A program made the translations under genes and the position numbers. A stretch of 64,000 nucleotides of DNA, taken from assembly GCA_016169945.1 (NCBI GenBank), contig JADLSH010000185.1, forward strand, positions 861,920 to 925,919. Direction: 5' to 3'. The DNA comes from Trachythela sp. YZ-2020 (Eukaryota > Cnidaria > Anthozoa > Malacalcyonacea > Clavulariidae). Under the pieces are notes generated by a model that was not told the origin of the DNA, made no database searches, and saw only the letters and a list, made by a program, of their open reading frames with translations. Below, piece by piece: positions 22,448-34,579 of this stretch; the first letter of the stretch is position 1; each line of letters starts with the position of its first letter.

Positions 22448-23122
22448 TTACTTGGCACTTCGCCAGTGATTTAGAGGGGTATGATTTTTCAACAGGGAAA
22501 ACACCAGTGTCCGTATATCGTCTTGGTGGTTGACCGTTAAAGGTATTGCAAAGTGCCTCCAAGAAGAGGGCACCACTGCTCTGCCAAATGGTATCTGGTG
22601 AATCTGAACTGTTCCCGCTCCGTCCCGTCTAATAATTCGAAACACGAATCGAAAGGCATTCCCATCTTCTGTTTTAAAACCGACTTAAGCAATGCCTGTT
22701 GAGTTCCGATCACAGATTTTGGATGCCTGCTTCCAGCCACTGCGTGTTCCAGTGCCAGCAACGGTTGTAGCGGAGGACCTTATACATGCACTCATTAATA
22801 CTCTCTCGTGCCAAAGAGCGGTTTAGCGCTGGCGCCAAACACCATTCGAACCTTTGTCGTTGTGGCAGATGATTTCACCATCATTATGTGGGCATTATGG
22901 AATACGCGGACGGAAGTTGGTTTCTTCCGGTATTTTGATAATTCTTTCGAGCTGTTCGGATGTCAACATTCTGGCATTCTGCCAGTCAACTGAGAGATCT
23001 TGGCTGAGTTTCTTTGCAACTGAGCGCAGTCGTTTCTGCTCTGTTCTCATTTGCCTCTCTGTAAATTGGGCACCTGGGTATCCATGGAACATTGACTGGT
23101 ACCGTCTCTTCACTTCGAACAA
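22448..23122 (-). pseudogene. BEL/Pao reverse transcriptase fragment
   Basis: The minus-strand reading contains QFRFTRYHLAEQWCPLLGGTLQYL-like sequence in two pieces, the counterpart of the conserved F-R-x-x-R...FG...P-F-L-L-x-x-T-x-Q segment of BEL/Pao reverse transcriptase. A charged upstream segment (ERQMRTEQKRLRS) may belong to the pol linker. Stops and frameshifts are frequent. Confidence 0.55.
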
Positions 23123-23773
23123 TGTGGTCCCTCTGCTGAATTCAGTACAAACATCTCAGATTGGTCATCTTCCCGGTCTTCCACCTCAAGAATATCTAGA
23201 CTATGCTAACATCTGGTAGTCACCACGTCCCCGTAATACATAAAACAACGGCTTGGAAGATCTCCACTATGCACCCAAACCAATGTTGTACTTTCGACGA
23301 CTGGCTTTCCTCCTAGTTTTTCTCAGACCGTTTTAATTGAGAGAATATGTTATCTCCAATTATGAGATGTGGTTGGGTATTAACATCAAGCTGCATGTAG
23401 AACCTTTTTCACTATGTTATCAAAATTCCTGCTTCATTTGTTCATGTCCGTCGCTTATCAGGTGAAGTTGGGCATTTTGTCCAGCACCTGAATTTCTCCA
23501 TGGCAGGTCCATCGAGTGAGACTCATTTCCCGCCAACATTGGGAAAATAGGGCGACTGTCTCTTCGATCTCCACTGACAGTGACGTCAGAGGCGACGTGT
23601 TTCATGTGTAAGGGGGATAATTTACGCTCACAATGTCACGCCTTGTATAATACAGGAATTATGATGCAGTAATGGGTATCTGAAAGGATACCCAGCCAGG
23701 ATGGCACCGTTTTTCCTCTTCACATAAACTTAAGTGGTGTTTCCTTTGCATTTGAAACAACCCCGTGTAAGTA

Positions 23774-24090
23774 CTACTTGTCTGGGATGGCCAGGTTGGG
23801 ACAGTTTTGATTATAGCACACTCTGTTGTTCATATAAAGAACTCTGAAGTGATCATCTAAATCCTTAACATCCACGCAACTGTCCGAGTAGTGCCTTCGC
23901 CTTTGGCAAAAGACACATTTAGGGTTTCCCGGTTTTCTCTCCACTGACTTTTCCAGCAATCAGTTCTGTTCTTTGGAAGACTTCTTTGCTGTGCCTCAAA
24001 TACCATGGTCTTGTTTCTTAGCAACCACTTTTGCAAGTTGTCACAAATTCTTTCAACTCCAGTCCTCCTGTATTTCTCGTCAGTTCGCAC
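23774..24090 (-). pseudogene. BEL/Pao gag zinc-knuckle region
   Basis: A C-x2-C-x4-H-x4-C knuckle (CVFCQRRRHYSDSC) is followed by a second cysteine-containing stretch (RVCYNQNCPN), the layout of BEL/Pao gag. Upstream sequence in an overlapping frame (24090-23857) continues gag after a frameshift. Confidence 0.65.
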
Positions 24091-25144
24091 CAGGTCAGGT
24101 TTAATATGGAGCTGTTTAAAGTTGTCATCATGAAGGCTTCTAGTGGCTCATCCTCTCCCAAAGTTTGCAGAGGACAAAACTTTTTGCTTAACTTTTCGTA
24201 GAATTTGTACCTTCTGCATAGTTAGTTCTCTGGAACGAACTAGCCTGATAATCTCCTCTTCTCCAACTTGGCTGGTCTGTCCGTATTCTGCTTTAAGTCT
24301 TTTCCCATGCTGTTTCACATCCTCGGTACTTTTGGTTTTAGATTTACAACGGGTCTCTCACCTTGTGGTTTACAGTTCAACAAATATCCGAACTTCTCCT
24401 TTCATCTTGAAATATGTGCCATTTGTCGATTTGTGTTAGAAAAATGTTTCTGAAACGAATCCAGTCCGCAAACAGTTCTTAAAAGGGTATTTTCAACTTT
24501 GCAATTCAGACCCCGTGGATTTTGCCTTCCTCCTTTTCAAGCTCCATATGTTTCTCGGCAATTTTTCAACTCTGCTTGGAGTTTTTCTGCCATAATTTTC
24601 GTTCCCGTTCAAGTTCTTCTAAATCATCCTCTCCCCCAGTTGTTGGCCAGTTTCAGCCCTGACTTCATTGTTCTGATTCCAGCGATGTCCTGCCTTCTAA
24701 AGTCAGTAAGTCTTTTCCTCATGCTGTAATAATCCCTGGAGTATTTAGCATTGTCCTTTCCCATTGACGTTACTTTAGTTTATTGATTTTAAACTCTTCT
24801 AGCTGGGGAAATAAGCCTGGAAAGTTTGCTTCGTAATCTTGGATGCTTGTTTAACCGTTGTTTTAATTTCCTTATCATCGTTCGTTCGGAAGCAGCTCGT
24901 CTGGTCCTCCAACTAGTACTCCAGCTTCAAATTTCCTTTTGTATTGCAGTTTCCGCACTAGTTCGGTATCTTCTACCAAATTATTCATTTGTTCAAGCTA
25001 AGCCTTGTCTACCATTATATTTCGCTGTATTTGACTTAATTCTAGATTGGAATGATAAACCAAATGGCGCTAAAATATATACGTACTTCCCGTCGATTTC
25101 GCTCCGTTTTTCTTCTCCTAAATATTCCGTCACGTGGAACCAAA

Positions 25145-25358
25145 TGTACTGACCAGTTACTCGCAATAATACCACACATACATAAAAATTAGTGCTTAAT
25201 AGAAATAATAAAAATAGGAAAATACAAAATTTAAACTTATGTTCACCGTTCAACGTTCGTTGTCTTTATTTCCTCGTGTTCGCTTATATACCATTCATAT
25301 CCCCCGGTTATGTCCAGCATCATTCAGCCTGCGTACAGGTGACTCACCCGGGTCGCCG
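25145..25358 (-). repeat. 5' LTR of the BEL/Pao element
   Basis: Begins tgtactgaccagttactcgc. The sequence just inside, read on the minus strand, is tggttccacgtgacgg, which has the TGG start of a primer-binding site. Confidence 0.6.
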
Positions 25359-27428
25359 CACGTGCCTTATTGTACCTTACTTACAATTTTACTCTGTATA
25401 ATGCCAGACAGTTTTACTCGTCAGGGGAAATTGTTTAATAATCAATGGGGTAATATCAGGAGACCTATTTCTGCTTGTAAAATTATTTTTTTATAGTATT
25501 CGTTATTTATAGCAAATACTATTAAAAAAGAAATTTCATTAAGTATATGAACATCTAGATTCATGCAATATATTGTGTAACAATATATTTTCAATTTTGC
25601 AGTTAGTGAAAAGACGCTGGTCAAGGTTATCGGGCCACTGGAATTATCAAAGAAACATTGATAATTTTCCTCCTACTGTATGGATTGCAAAGAACAGGGT
25701 AATCAATTTCAGTTTGCGATATAATCTGGAGGGCAGATTGTCAGCTTGCAAATAAGGGTGCAAACAAAGACTACAAGAAATATTATATTTTCCTGTTTTT
25801 CAAAGACATTTTATATAGTTTGGCAAGAATGAGTTCTCAAATGTATCAGGAACTGCAATATATTTGGATTGATCGTTATGATAAGAATAGATCAAGAAAT
25901 AACAAGAGTGCATGTGTTTGAAGTTACTGTCGCTAAAATCCCCTTTTTTAGCTGCACAGAATGTTGCAGTATACTATCACATACAGTACAGCACTTAACA
26001 CTGTAGCATGTGCAGTACATGTACATATATTGCAATTGGCGTAATTGTTTTATTCTATCTGGCGCCAGCTACATTGTCTTCAAATACAGTGAGAACAGCA
26101 TATTTGCACTGTCACTTGCAAATCCCTGCGCCTGTGTGATCCAAGCTTCTTATTAATGGTTTGGTTTAGACTTTGCAACACCTAAAATATATTTATATTT
26201 ATACCAAAACTCTTGCAATCCATAAGTCTGAATTTAACCTGCCCATGTACATGTAAATGTAGTTCTTTACTTCTTTAGTTTTATGATTATAGTAGTAATA
26301 TTAAATGTAAAGAGAACAGAAAGCTAACATTGAACTCCACAAAAGTAGCAATGAATCTTAGATTGTTAGCCAAATTCTAGTTTCTACATAAGCATGTAGT
26401 TTGTATCAACTTCTTAAAATATGGAAATACATGTGATTTTTTTAATTAACAATTGGAAACTATTGATTCAGTATTTGTGTCTCCAGTATAATGTAGATTT
26501 GGACCTATTTTTATAATAGGTTAAATCTTATTAGTCTTTAAGTTTCTACTCATCATTTTAGTTGAAGCAACTGTAGTGTAACCAATGAAGTAATAAGGCT
26601 ATCTTTAGACTCATGGCTCTTAACCGTTATTTATCGTAAGTTGTTATAACTAATAATTATAGGTTAAAACTCTGTATTGACCACATTTCCATTGGTTAAA
26701 TCAACAAAATATTATTTGTTAAATTGATCAAAGATAATTCAATTTTAGTTTTTTGCCAGACGGCCACTGATTTTTACTGAATACCGAACTTTCCGCATTT
26801 CCAGAAAGACCGCTGGTGGCCCATTTTTCCTGCTTGCATCAGATTTTGCAAGCTTAGTATAATGTTGAAAATATCATTGTTTAGCTGTATAGGTTGCTGC
26901 ATGCGTACATGTATTTTTAGTATATATAGTAGAACATTATCATTCAGGTGATAGCCAAAGGCAACTGTAGTATTGTTGGTTTACCTAAATGGCTAAATTC
27001 AACCATGATCAGGGCCTTTTAAGAAATCGTTAGTGGGGCATCATCGAAAAGTGGGACGTAACAAGTAGGTGGTGTATTACAGGTGTGGGAAGGTGAAGGG
27101 GGTCCTGGGGGTTTGGGGTTTATTCACTTTGTCCCCTGATAATTTTTGTATTCTTGAGTCGCTGTGACCTGATTTCCTGCATTTTCAGAGACAATTTTTT
27201 TATATATCCCATCTAAACGGGAGCCAGGTTTTGTTGTGAGAATACCATAACTTTCCTTTTAAACTCAGTTTTGTTCTCCTTTAATTTTCCTTTCTTTATT
27301 TCCTCTCTTTGAGAAATAGATCTTATATTGAAGTACTGCATGTACGGACGAAAATGTGGAGAATTTTAACAAAAATGAGCATGTCAAAAATATAAATCAG
27401 ACAGGATCCCATGCAGATCTGACGTTAA
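25359..27428. other. AT-rich intergenic sequence
   Basis: No gene or paired terminal repeats were found. Near 26895 a gttgctgcatgcgtacatgt phrase resembles the dispersed repeat at 39795 and 63705. Confidence 0.5.
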
Positions 27429-28840
27429 CTAGAGAAAGCTTTCCCAACAATATAACTTGAACAGCTTGGGTTTGTTAAGCGTACACAAGTTCCAGAATTT
27501 GACAAGGTCGTGAAAATAGCAAGATCGACCTTCCTGGGCATCCACCATGCTGTTGCCTTTTAGTAAAACTACTTTTTCTGTGCAAGAATTCCAATAAGCG
27601 ATGCTTGTGCAGAAAATTAATTGGCACTGAAGGTCACTTCGCAAGATACATTAGCCATTTTGATGACGTAGTTAATTTTATGGTCTAAATACTCCCATTT
27701 CGTTTTTGGAATTACATTGTCTCGCTGGCAGAGTTTCTGAAATACAATCCCGCATTGTAGAAATACAGTCAAAAGAAGCATTTTGGTCAACACTACTGCT
27801 GTATACAAGGGTAGAATAATTTCTCACAGATCCCGAAAAACACAGAATTACGTCCTGATCATTTGCCAGTAGCATGGAGGTATTTGCGGGGTGAGTTCAA
27901 CCACTCTCTTTAAATCAAGATGGACCTGCAGTTTCCTGTCAGTTTTATCAACCAACTGGGGTCTATGTTGAGTTTTGATCGCACATGGCGTTCACTTTGC
28001 AATTCCTGGACAGGATGTATCAAAATATTCTCCCACTCTAGTTCACACTACCCAACAACCTCACAAAGTGTCATGGGCAAATTGTAAATATAACCTTTTG
28101 CGTGTACGACAAGCACGAGAAATACCAAAAGATACAAGCAATGTTTGGCGCCCTTGATTAAAGCAATTCTTCATGTTAAATCATGTCTGATGTACCTTCG
28201 TGTAACGAAACTGTGATTCGAAACTCATACGATAAGTCACCAAAATCGGTGAATGGTTCTTGAAGGAAACGTCCCTGGAAAACTGTAGTCTCAGAAAATC
28301 TCCTTGGGAAAAAGGACAACCACTGTAACTGGTCACCCATCTGCTACTAACCCTAACTAGCTCAAAGTCGTCGCATACAGTGTCTGATCGGGCAGCAAGT
28401 TTTATCGACGTATTCTCTGATATCAAGCTACCGTTGTACAGCAGGCAATGGAGCACAAAGAGGAAATACGTTCATTGCGTGAGTGAGTTCTGTCGTATGG
28501 TACTGCGTTGAGACACTTCTCCCGTCTTCAGGCTGAGTAGCAGATTTCAAAACGAGAAAGTGTGAATTAGCAGCGCACTTTTTTTCCTTGAAGAATACAA
28601 TTTCGGAGTCAGATGAAGAAGACGAGGCAAATTCAATCGCAACCGGTGAAGTATAATGGACGAAGTTTGTAACCCGAAGAAATATTTGATGGACGTCTCT
28701 CTCGTTTGGTAGGGGACGCAGTGAAATTTAATAGTAGACTGGATATTCTGAATTTCACGTTCCAAGCTCCTGGCAAGTAAATAATGATTTCGTAACATCT
28801 TAAACATTAGATATGCAGTCCAGATTTTGATTGATTTCAA
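27429..28840 (-). pseudogene. Decayed coding region of an unknown cysteine-containing protein
   Basis: Several consecutive minus-strand stretches read as plausible protein but in changing frames. They include a segment with VAIEFAS and DSEIVFFKEKKCAANSHF (about 28700-28465), then VCDDFELVRVSSRW and GDFLRLQFSRDVS (28456-28181), then DVILCFSGSVRNYSTLVYSS (27875-27678), then SCYFHDLVKFWNLC (27644-27429). The second has the spacing of a CUB-like beta-sandwich, but I would not insist. The changing frames point to a decayed gene or retrocopy, or to exons with short introns. I do not recognise the product. Confidence 0.35.
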
Positions 28841-29034
28841 TGCGCTTAAACTGTATTTTCAAATTTTCTATGCAGAGAAAAGTTACAGAAAACAAACATA
28901 GGACAAATCAAAGAGAAAATTATGTCTTATGGCTGAAATTTAGAGAACGATTATTTGAGGCATATACTGTTGTTGGACTCTTATGAATTTATCCTGCTAT
29001 AGTGAGCTAGTTGTGTTTCTGCTTAATTTAAAAA

Positions 29035-29290
29035 TATTCGAACGAAAATTTATATACATTTTTTAGACCTAGCCAGGAGCAGTTGTTGAAAAATGCAAAC
29101 TTAAGTTTCTCCTCCGCCAAGAATTGAACTTGCAGCCCTGCGGATTCCGGTGCAACACTCTTAACCAACTGAGCTACCAAGCTTGCTCGGTATATATTAT
29201 GGAGTGATGCCAGTATTAGGTGGATGGGTAAATATCAAGATTTTCTTCTCGGCATATCGTTCGATAGGAGTTTGTAGATGGAACACTTTC
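29035..29290 (-). mobile_element. tRNA-derived SINE, copy 1
   Basis: On the minus strand an A box (TAGCTCAGTTGG, 29176-29165) and a B-box-like aagttcaattctt (29119-29131) form a tRNA-like head. The tail (gcatttttcaacaactgctc ... ggctaggtctaaaaaatgta) follows. Spacer sequence links it to copy 2 as a tandem unit. Confidence 0.75.
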
Positions 29291-29590
29291 GAAACGAAAA
29301 TTCATATACATTTTTTAGACTCCAGCCATGAGCAGAAAGCGAAAATGCAAATCTTAGGCCCTCTGGCAAGAATTGAACATGCGGTCCTTGCGATTCCGGT
29401 TCATCACTGTAACCAACTGAGCTGCAGAGTCCAGTTGCTGAGCACGATAACACGCAAGTTCGGTATCTATGATTGGAGCATGCCAGTATTAGGTATGTGG
29501 GGTAAATAGGGAAGATTCTTCTCACGACATCTCGTTTGATAGACTAAGACTTAAGGTGTTTGTTTGTGGATGGAATATTTGAACGAAACT
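29291..29590 (-). mobile_element. tRNA-derived SINE, copy 2
   Basis: Same family and strand as copy 1, with the head at about 29432-29370 and the tail back to 29290. The flanking phrase atgccagtattagg recurs after both heads, so copies 1 and 2 are a tandem duplication of SINE plus spacer. Confidence 0.7.
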
Positions 29591-29644
29591 TAATACTCGC
29601 ATCTCTCCCATCATATGATCCGAACTTGCGATTAATGCTCAGCA

Positions 29645-29800
29645 ACTGGACTCTGTAGCTCAGTTTTCTAGAGCGCTGCACCGGAATCGCAGTGCGGCCG
29701 GTTTAATTCCTGGCGGAGAGCCTAAGATGGATTTTTTGCAACTGCTCCTTGCTAGGTTTAAAAAATGTATATAAATTTTCGTTCGAATATTCCATCTACA
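29645..29800 (+). mobile_element. tRNA-derived SINE, copy 3 (inverted)
   Basis: The plus strand reads ctctgtagctcag...gtttaattcctgg and then the family tail tttttgcaactgctccttgc. The end tatataaattttcgttcgaa is the reverse complement of the start of copy 1, so the cluster is two direct copies plus one inverted. Confidence 0.75.
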
Positions 29801-30107
29801 ATTACCTTCTAATATTAGTCCTCGGGATGAGGCATGGCGGGATAACGGGATTTGAAGCTAACATTGGCCGGGATGACGAATTTCAGAACCCGATAGAAGG
29901 TCTTCTAGCGCGGATCGATGGCGAAAATTCTGTGAAGTCTAATTTGCCTTCTACTTTTTTTCAGGGATTAGTAGAGTCACTAAATTACGTATCATGAAAT
30001 TGAAAGTATATCGACAATCACGTAAGCTGCAGATTTTGTTTATTTCTCTCTCCTAGAAGGTAAATTTGTCTATTTTTTAACAATATCAAAGTTTTAATAC
30101 AATTTAG

Positions 30108-30391
30108 GACTGAATCGAGCACGACCGGGCTGCTCTGTCTATATTCAGTTGCGGTCACCATTGGAGCCTGGGTATTAAGCTATTTTGTGGCTAACGCTAT
30201 CACGAACACACAGTATGCCCGTTCGCAGTTTAAGCGGTGGAATGACCCTAGAGAAATCGAACAAGATAACGAAATTCATTGGTTGTCGTGGATTTCAATG
30301 TCACCGACATGGGGATTTGTGCGGGACATTTGCGTGGCAATACACGAAAAGCGATTGCGGATCGCAAAATGTGTTGATTTCTTTAAATGAT
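30108..30391 (+). CDS. Possible terminal exon of an unknown membrane protein
   Basis: An acceptor-like acaatttag precedes a 94-codon reading ending at TGA 30391. It has a hydrophobic stretch (LLCLYSVAVTIGAWVLSYFV) that could cross a membrane. A polar tail rich in tryptophan and charge follows (SQFKRWNDPREIEQDNEIHW). Codon choice and composition look protein-like over the full length, unlike nearby frames. I do not recognise the family and found no earlier exon. It could be a decayed transposon piece. Confidence 0.4.
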
Positions 30392-31407
30392 GTTTCAACG
30401 TATATTGATTTGTAGAAATCATCTACTGAAACTAAAAATGGTTTTAAAATGTCATGGGCTTCTGTCTTATTAAAGATTGTTTTCGATTATTTGTTTTCCA
30501 TTACGTTCGTTTTGCCCACGCGGGGGGAGCGACCTATTCAAGTCACGTCACTAATTATTTGCGCGGCCATGCCAATAAAGTTGAATGTAGTTCAACTCAT
30601 CAACCTAAGAATAATATCCCTGAATTCAAGAATTCGTAAAATGTCGCAAACTACCATACTTAATCGTTTAACAAAGGGAAATGAAACTCTCTTGAAAAAC
30701 TGAAATCTCAAAAACAAGTCTAATCCAGACACACCCATGCACACCGAACAGAGTAATGGGAAACCATCTCACTTTGGTACAACAAATCACAAAAGCGTAA
30801 GCGTGACTGGTAATATTCAAAATATTAATAAATATTACCCTTTTCCAGTTATAATCTCAGATCGTTTACGATTCAGCAATTCGAATAGTAATCTCAATAA
30901 AATTACAGTATTAAGAAAAAATTGAATTGTATCAAAAATTAAACAAATGCGAATCATCAATTGCCTGCTTAATTCCATCTACTGTATACTCCTTACTAAC
31001 GCATGCCATATAATCTGGTATTGCTGCCCTGAATAATCCCTTTGGTCAAAAATTACAGAGTCCTGGCTAAATTCAAACATTCTGGACGCTGCTGTAGCTG
31101 CTGTTGGGGTGGGGACCGCGGAATACTTATAAGAAAACTCGCTGAAATGAACGTGTCCAAGCGCTCTGGCTATGGACGCGAGCTAAGACGCGAGAAATCA
31201 ACAAGTGAATCTGGGAGGTGTCCTGTCATCCACAAGATCATGCCCTTCAGGAGACCTCCATGGCTACGTCATATTGCTTAAAGTCCATGTGAATGACCTT
31301 GAAGATTGCATCGCTAACCATTTAGATATCAATGCGTACAAATTTGCTGACGATTGCACTCAAGATGAAGTGATTCCCTATGGTTCTACTCAGTCACATG
31401 CAAGAAG

Positions 31408-33824
31408 AGGCCTGCTCTGGGATCTTAACTCGCCTTAACTCGCCGCGAGATAATGCGAGTTAAGGCGAGTTTAGGCGATTTAAGAAAACACAACTTTTAG
31501 GTAATGCGTTTTAAGGCGTTTTAGGCGATTTAAGGCGATTTAAGAAAAAATACATGGTAATTAAATATGCAGAGTATAGTACTTTAAGCAAAATACAGTA
31601 ATAACACATAATTAATAGTGCATAGTAAATGTATTTTGAAAGAGCACCACTCACCCCTCACACCCCCAGGGGGTCTGGTTAGACTGTCATGTAAACAAGA
31701 CCCATGCAGTTGAAACTTATTATTAATTAGCTTGTTATTTTGCCGTATTACTAATTTTAAGGTTATACCACCAAATTGCTGGAATTAATACAATGAAGAA
31801 CATAAACCAGTATATAATAACATGTATTTTTAAATTGAATTGCATACTAATACCTATTACTAAGTTCAGTCCTGGAACTACAGTCAATTGGAAATCTAAA
31901 AAATCAGGGTTGTGGCTGGAATGTAGGAACGAGAAGATTTAGTGCATCCCATGGGGTTGCTATCCTATATTTTTAGAATTTCCAAATGCATGAATGCCTT
32001 GTCAATATCTTGGAAATTCCAAGGGTACAGAATATATTAAAACTGTGACCATGCATGTTCCAATGTGGCAATACATTGTAGTTATTCAAACGAATTTACA
32101 TATGTGTTAAACTTACCAAATAAGCTTGAATTTACGTTGCAAATATAGTATTTCATTTCCATGTGTTCATTTAATAACTAAAACTCAACATTGATTGGTA
32201 TTTATTTCACCTCGATATATAAAGTGCAGTATTTATAAAAATTCACCAATGTTAAAATTTAGTTTATATAAAGTTTTGCAAGCCTTGAATAATAAATTTC
32301 CGCTGGATAGCCTGAGAGAAGGCTCCCTCCCCGCAGTCGCTAACATGAAAATGCCAGGTTTTGCTATAATTTATCGACCCAAGATCGTACGCTAAAAATG
32401 TTAAACCTCGGTTATTAAAACGATCATGATCTTTATATAAGACGATATGAACCGGACAATGCTGACTATAAAAGCGACCAGGATCATGCTGTGGTTTATC
32501 AATTTATGTAAGTTTGAACACTGTTGATATGTGGCGCAAATATTAAATGTTGTGCACTACAGGCACTGCAATTCAGCACTTGTATATAAGGCCGTCGGAA
32601 TTATTAAAAGTATCAGTTTACCGTCACTTAAAATTTCGAAAGTTGATAAGCCCTCTACCCTGTAATTTATAGGTCCCGCACTATTTTCAATAAAGGAAAA
32701 CGAAACAATTTATGAATTGTTCTGGAAGTTCATATCACAATATTGGCATATTAATTATACTTATCGAAATAGATAAAATGTTGAAAACAGACTGATTCTT
32801 GCCATCCTGACTTTTTTTTGTTTGAATATAAGGGTTCCTATGTCATATTATATACCTATATAAGCTTGATAGTATGTAAATTTATGCACCAGTCATGGAA
32901 AGCCTCGCACCCCCCTATCCGGGACATGCCGGGAAATAGCGGGGATTTATTTGCAGATTAGCCTATCTGTTATGCCTGGGTACTCAGGGCATTAGACAGC
33001 GTACGTTAGATATGTGTCATGATGGCCAGGGATTATGGGCTGGGAATCAGCGGGAATGCGTCTGTTCGAGATGTATTATTGCCTTGTTCATCGACATTTA
33101 CCCTATACCTATAGACATTGTTTTACTAAAAATAGCTTTTACAGGATAATGTATTGACTTTGTGTAAATTGCAAGATACAGCTAACAGACAAAATGCAAA
33201 ATATTTACCTACTTTGGCAAAGTTTTGACAAACTCTGGATTGCATGTTTGGCCTCCAATGGCAATGATCAAAATTGGGGAAATTTTAGAATAGTTTGTTG
33301 AATTTTAAAAGCAATTATTATGGTAGCCTTCATTTTTGGTGCCCGGGTAGCGGGGGACTTTAGTCATGTTTAGACTAGTAAGAAGGCCATGTATAGGTGG
33401 GGGATTAGAATGATTTAGGACACAACCTTTATCTAATGTCCGCTGTTCCCTGGGTAGGGGGGTGCGTGGCTTTCCAATTACTAGTGCATTACTGTGTTTC
33501 GGCTTTTATCAATAAGCATGTAACTTCCCTTGTTTTCGGCTAAGCGCCCTCTCTTCAGCAAGCCCCCTCGGATAAGCGCCCTCCTAATCTTATCTGAAAT
33601 AAACAACCAGAACCCCCCTCTCCTGGGGAAAGGGTGTTTACACTGTATATAGTATTTACTATTTTCAGCATTTTAATTTTGGTTGGCGAGTTTAGGCGAT
33701 TTAGTGCGAGTTTAAGCGATTTAAGAGAATTGTTGCCAATTTTTATCCGCGATTTAAGGCGAGTTAGGGCGATTTAAGGAGAGTTAGGGCGATTTAAGGC
33801 GAGTTAAGATCCCAGAGCAGGCCT
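31408..33824. mobile_element. 2.4 kb TIR element with a 6-bp target duplication and tandem-repeat ends
   Basis: Perfect inverted ends of at least 26 bp begin aggcctgctctgggatctta. The flanks are the 6-bp direct repeat aagaag (31402-31407 and 33825-33830). Removing the element and one duplication rejoins the LINE coding sequence in register, so the boundaries are secure. Inside both ends are short tandem repeats of the ggcgagttaa / ggcgatttaa type (31440-31545 and 33685-33805). No transposase is visible. A 6-bp duplication and AG termini recall Polinton/Maverick-type elements, but Dada or others are possible. Confidence 0.8.
32897..33475. mobile_element. Nested 579-bp inverted-repeat element
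   Basis: Ends ggaaagcctcgcacccccct and, on the opposite strand, ggaaagccacgcacccccct, with one mismatch in 20. No target duplication is evident. The inner flanks on both sides are also G/C-rich (gggacatgccgggaaatagc near the left end). No coding sequence. It sits inside the 6-bp-duplication element. Confidence 0.65.
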
Positions 33825-34485
33825 AAGAAGCACTTGACGCAATGAATAACTGAGCATTTAGAAACGAGACGAAATTTAACGGCAAAAAGACCTAGCTAAT
33901 ACACGTGGATCTGCTTTAAAGATGCAATTCCTGAGCCGCCACCACTTATGATTGGTAGTGATAAGATAGAAATAGTGAACCTGCTTAAGTTGCTGGGTGT
34001 CTGGATTAAAGATGACCTTAAATGGAATTATCTCATAAAAGAAACTTTTTTCCCCAATTAACAGAATAAAGTGGGCTTAAAATAAGACATATGTTGGAAT
34101 ACGCAGCACCTATATGAGGTGCTCTACCACAGTACCTAATTGACGAGCTGAAGAATATCCAGGTTAGCAGTATGATAATTCTGTGGTAACCAAGTTGTTC
34201 GCTTCAAACTCTCAAACAGCGTCGGGCACTTACGAGTACAAAAAGATCGGTAGCGATGAAACGCATCCATGCGGGAAATATATCCCTAACTTAGTAATAA
34301 ACAATTATGACCTAAGAACGCCAAAAATCCTCCCACTCGTTTTCTCTAATACTAAAAGATACGAACTATCGTTTATCCCTTGCGCAAACTCATTGTTATA
34401 AACAATATTTATAAATAAAATATAGTTGTAAATCCATTGTATTTTTACATTAAAGATGGATAAAAATAAATATTATTATAACAAT

Positions 34486-34575
34486 AACTTCGACGTATCG
34501 AGCAAAGGCACTTCGTCTGGATGTTAGTTACTCAGGAAGTTAGAGACGAAGAGTCTTCGCTCGAAACGTCGAAGT
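34486..34575. repeat. Hairpin at the 3' end of the LINE
   Basis: Arms of about 32 bp (aacttcgacgtatcgagcaa ... paired with aacttcgacgtttcgagcga on the other strand). It is similar in sequence to the hairpins at 4143 and 6312 in the RPA palindrome. Confidence 0.7.
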
Positions 34576-34579
34576 TCTT

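Larger units (their letters stand above)
18369..25358 (-). mobile_element. Decayed BEL/Pao LTR retrotransposon
   Basis: Two related LTRs face the same way (18369-18591 and 25145-25358), and the minus strand between them holds retroelement remnants in gag-to-pol order. These are a zinc knuckle near 23890, reverse-transcriptase residues near 22560 (QFRFTR ... GGTLQYL) and a GPEWL motif near 20330, which follows RNase H in BEL/Pao pol. All frames are broken. 21210-22400 is AT-rich and lacks pol sequence, so it may be a later insertion. The exact outer LTR edge and target duplication are not clear. Confidence 0.75.
31030..34575 (+). mobile_element. CR1/L2-type LINE relic, split by a later insertion
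   Basis: Starts with an endonuclease fragment (ITESWLNSNILDAA at about 31055). A deletion then leads into reverse transcriptase with HVNDLEDCI and the catalytic KFADDCTQ (about 31290-31370). After the insertion at 31408-33824 the coding continues with EALDAMNN, NLLKLLGVWIKDDLKWN and the C-terminal REYKK...ETHPCGKYIPN part, ending at 34401. Multiple frameshifts make it inactive. The 3' end carries a hairpin. Confidence 0.75.
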
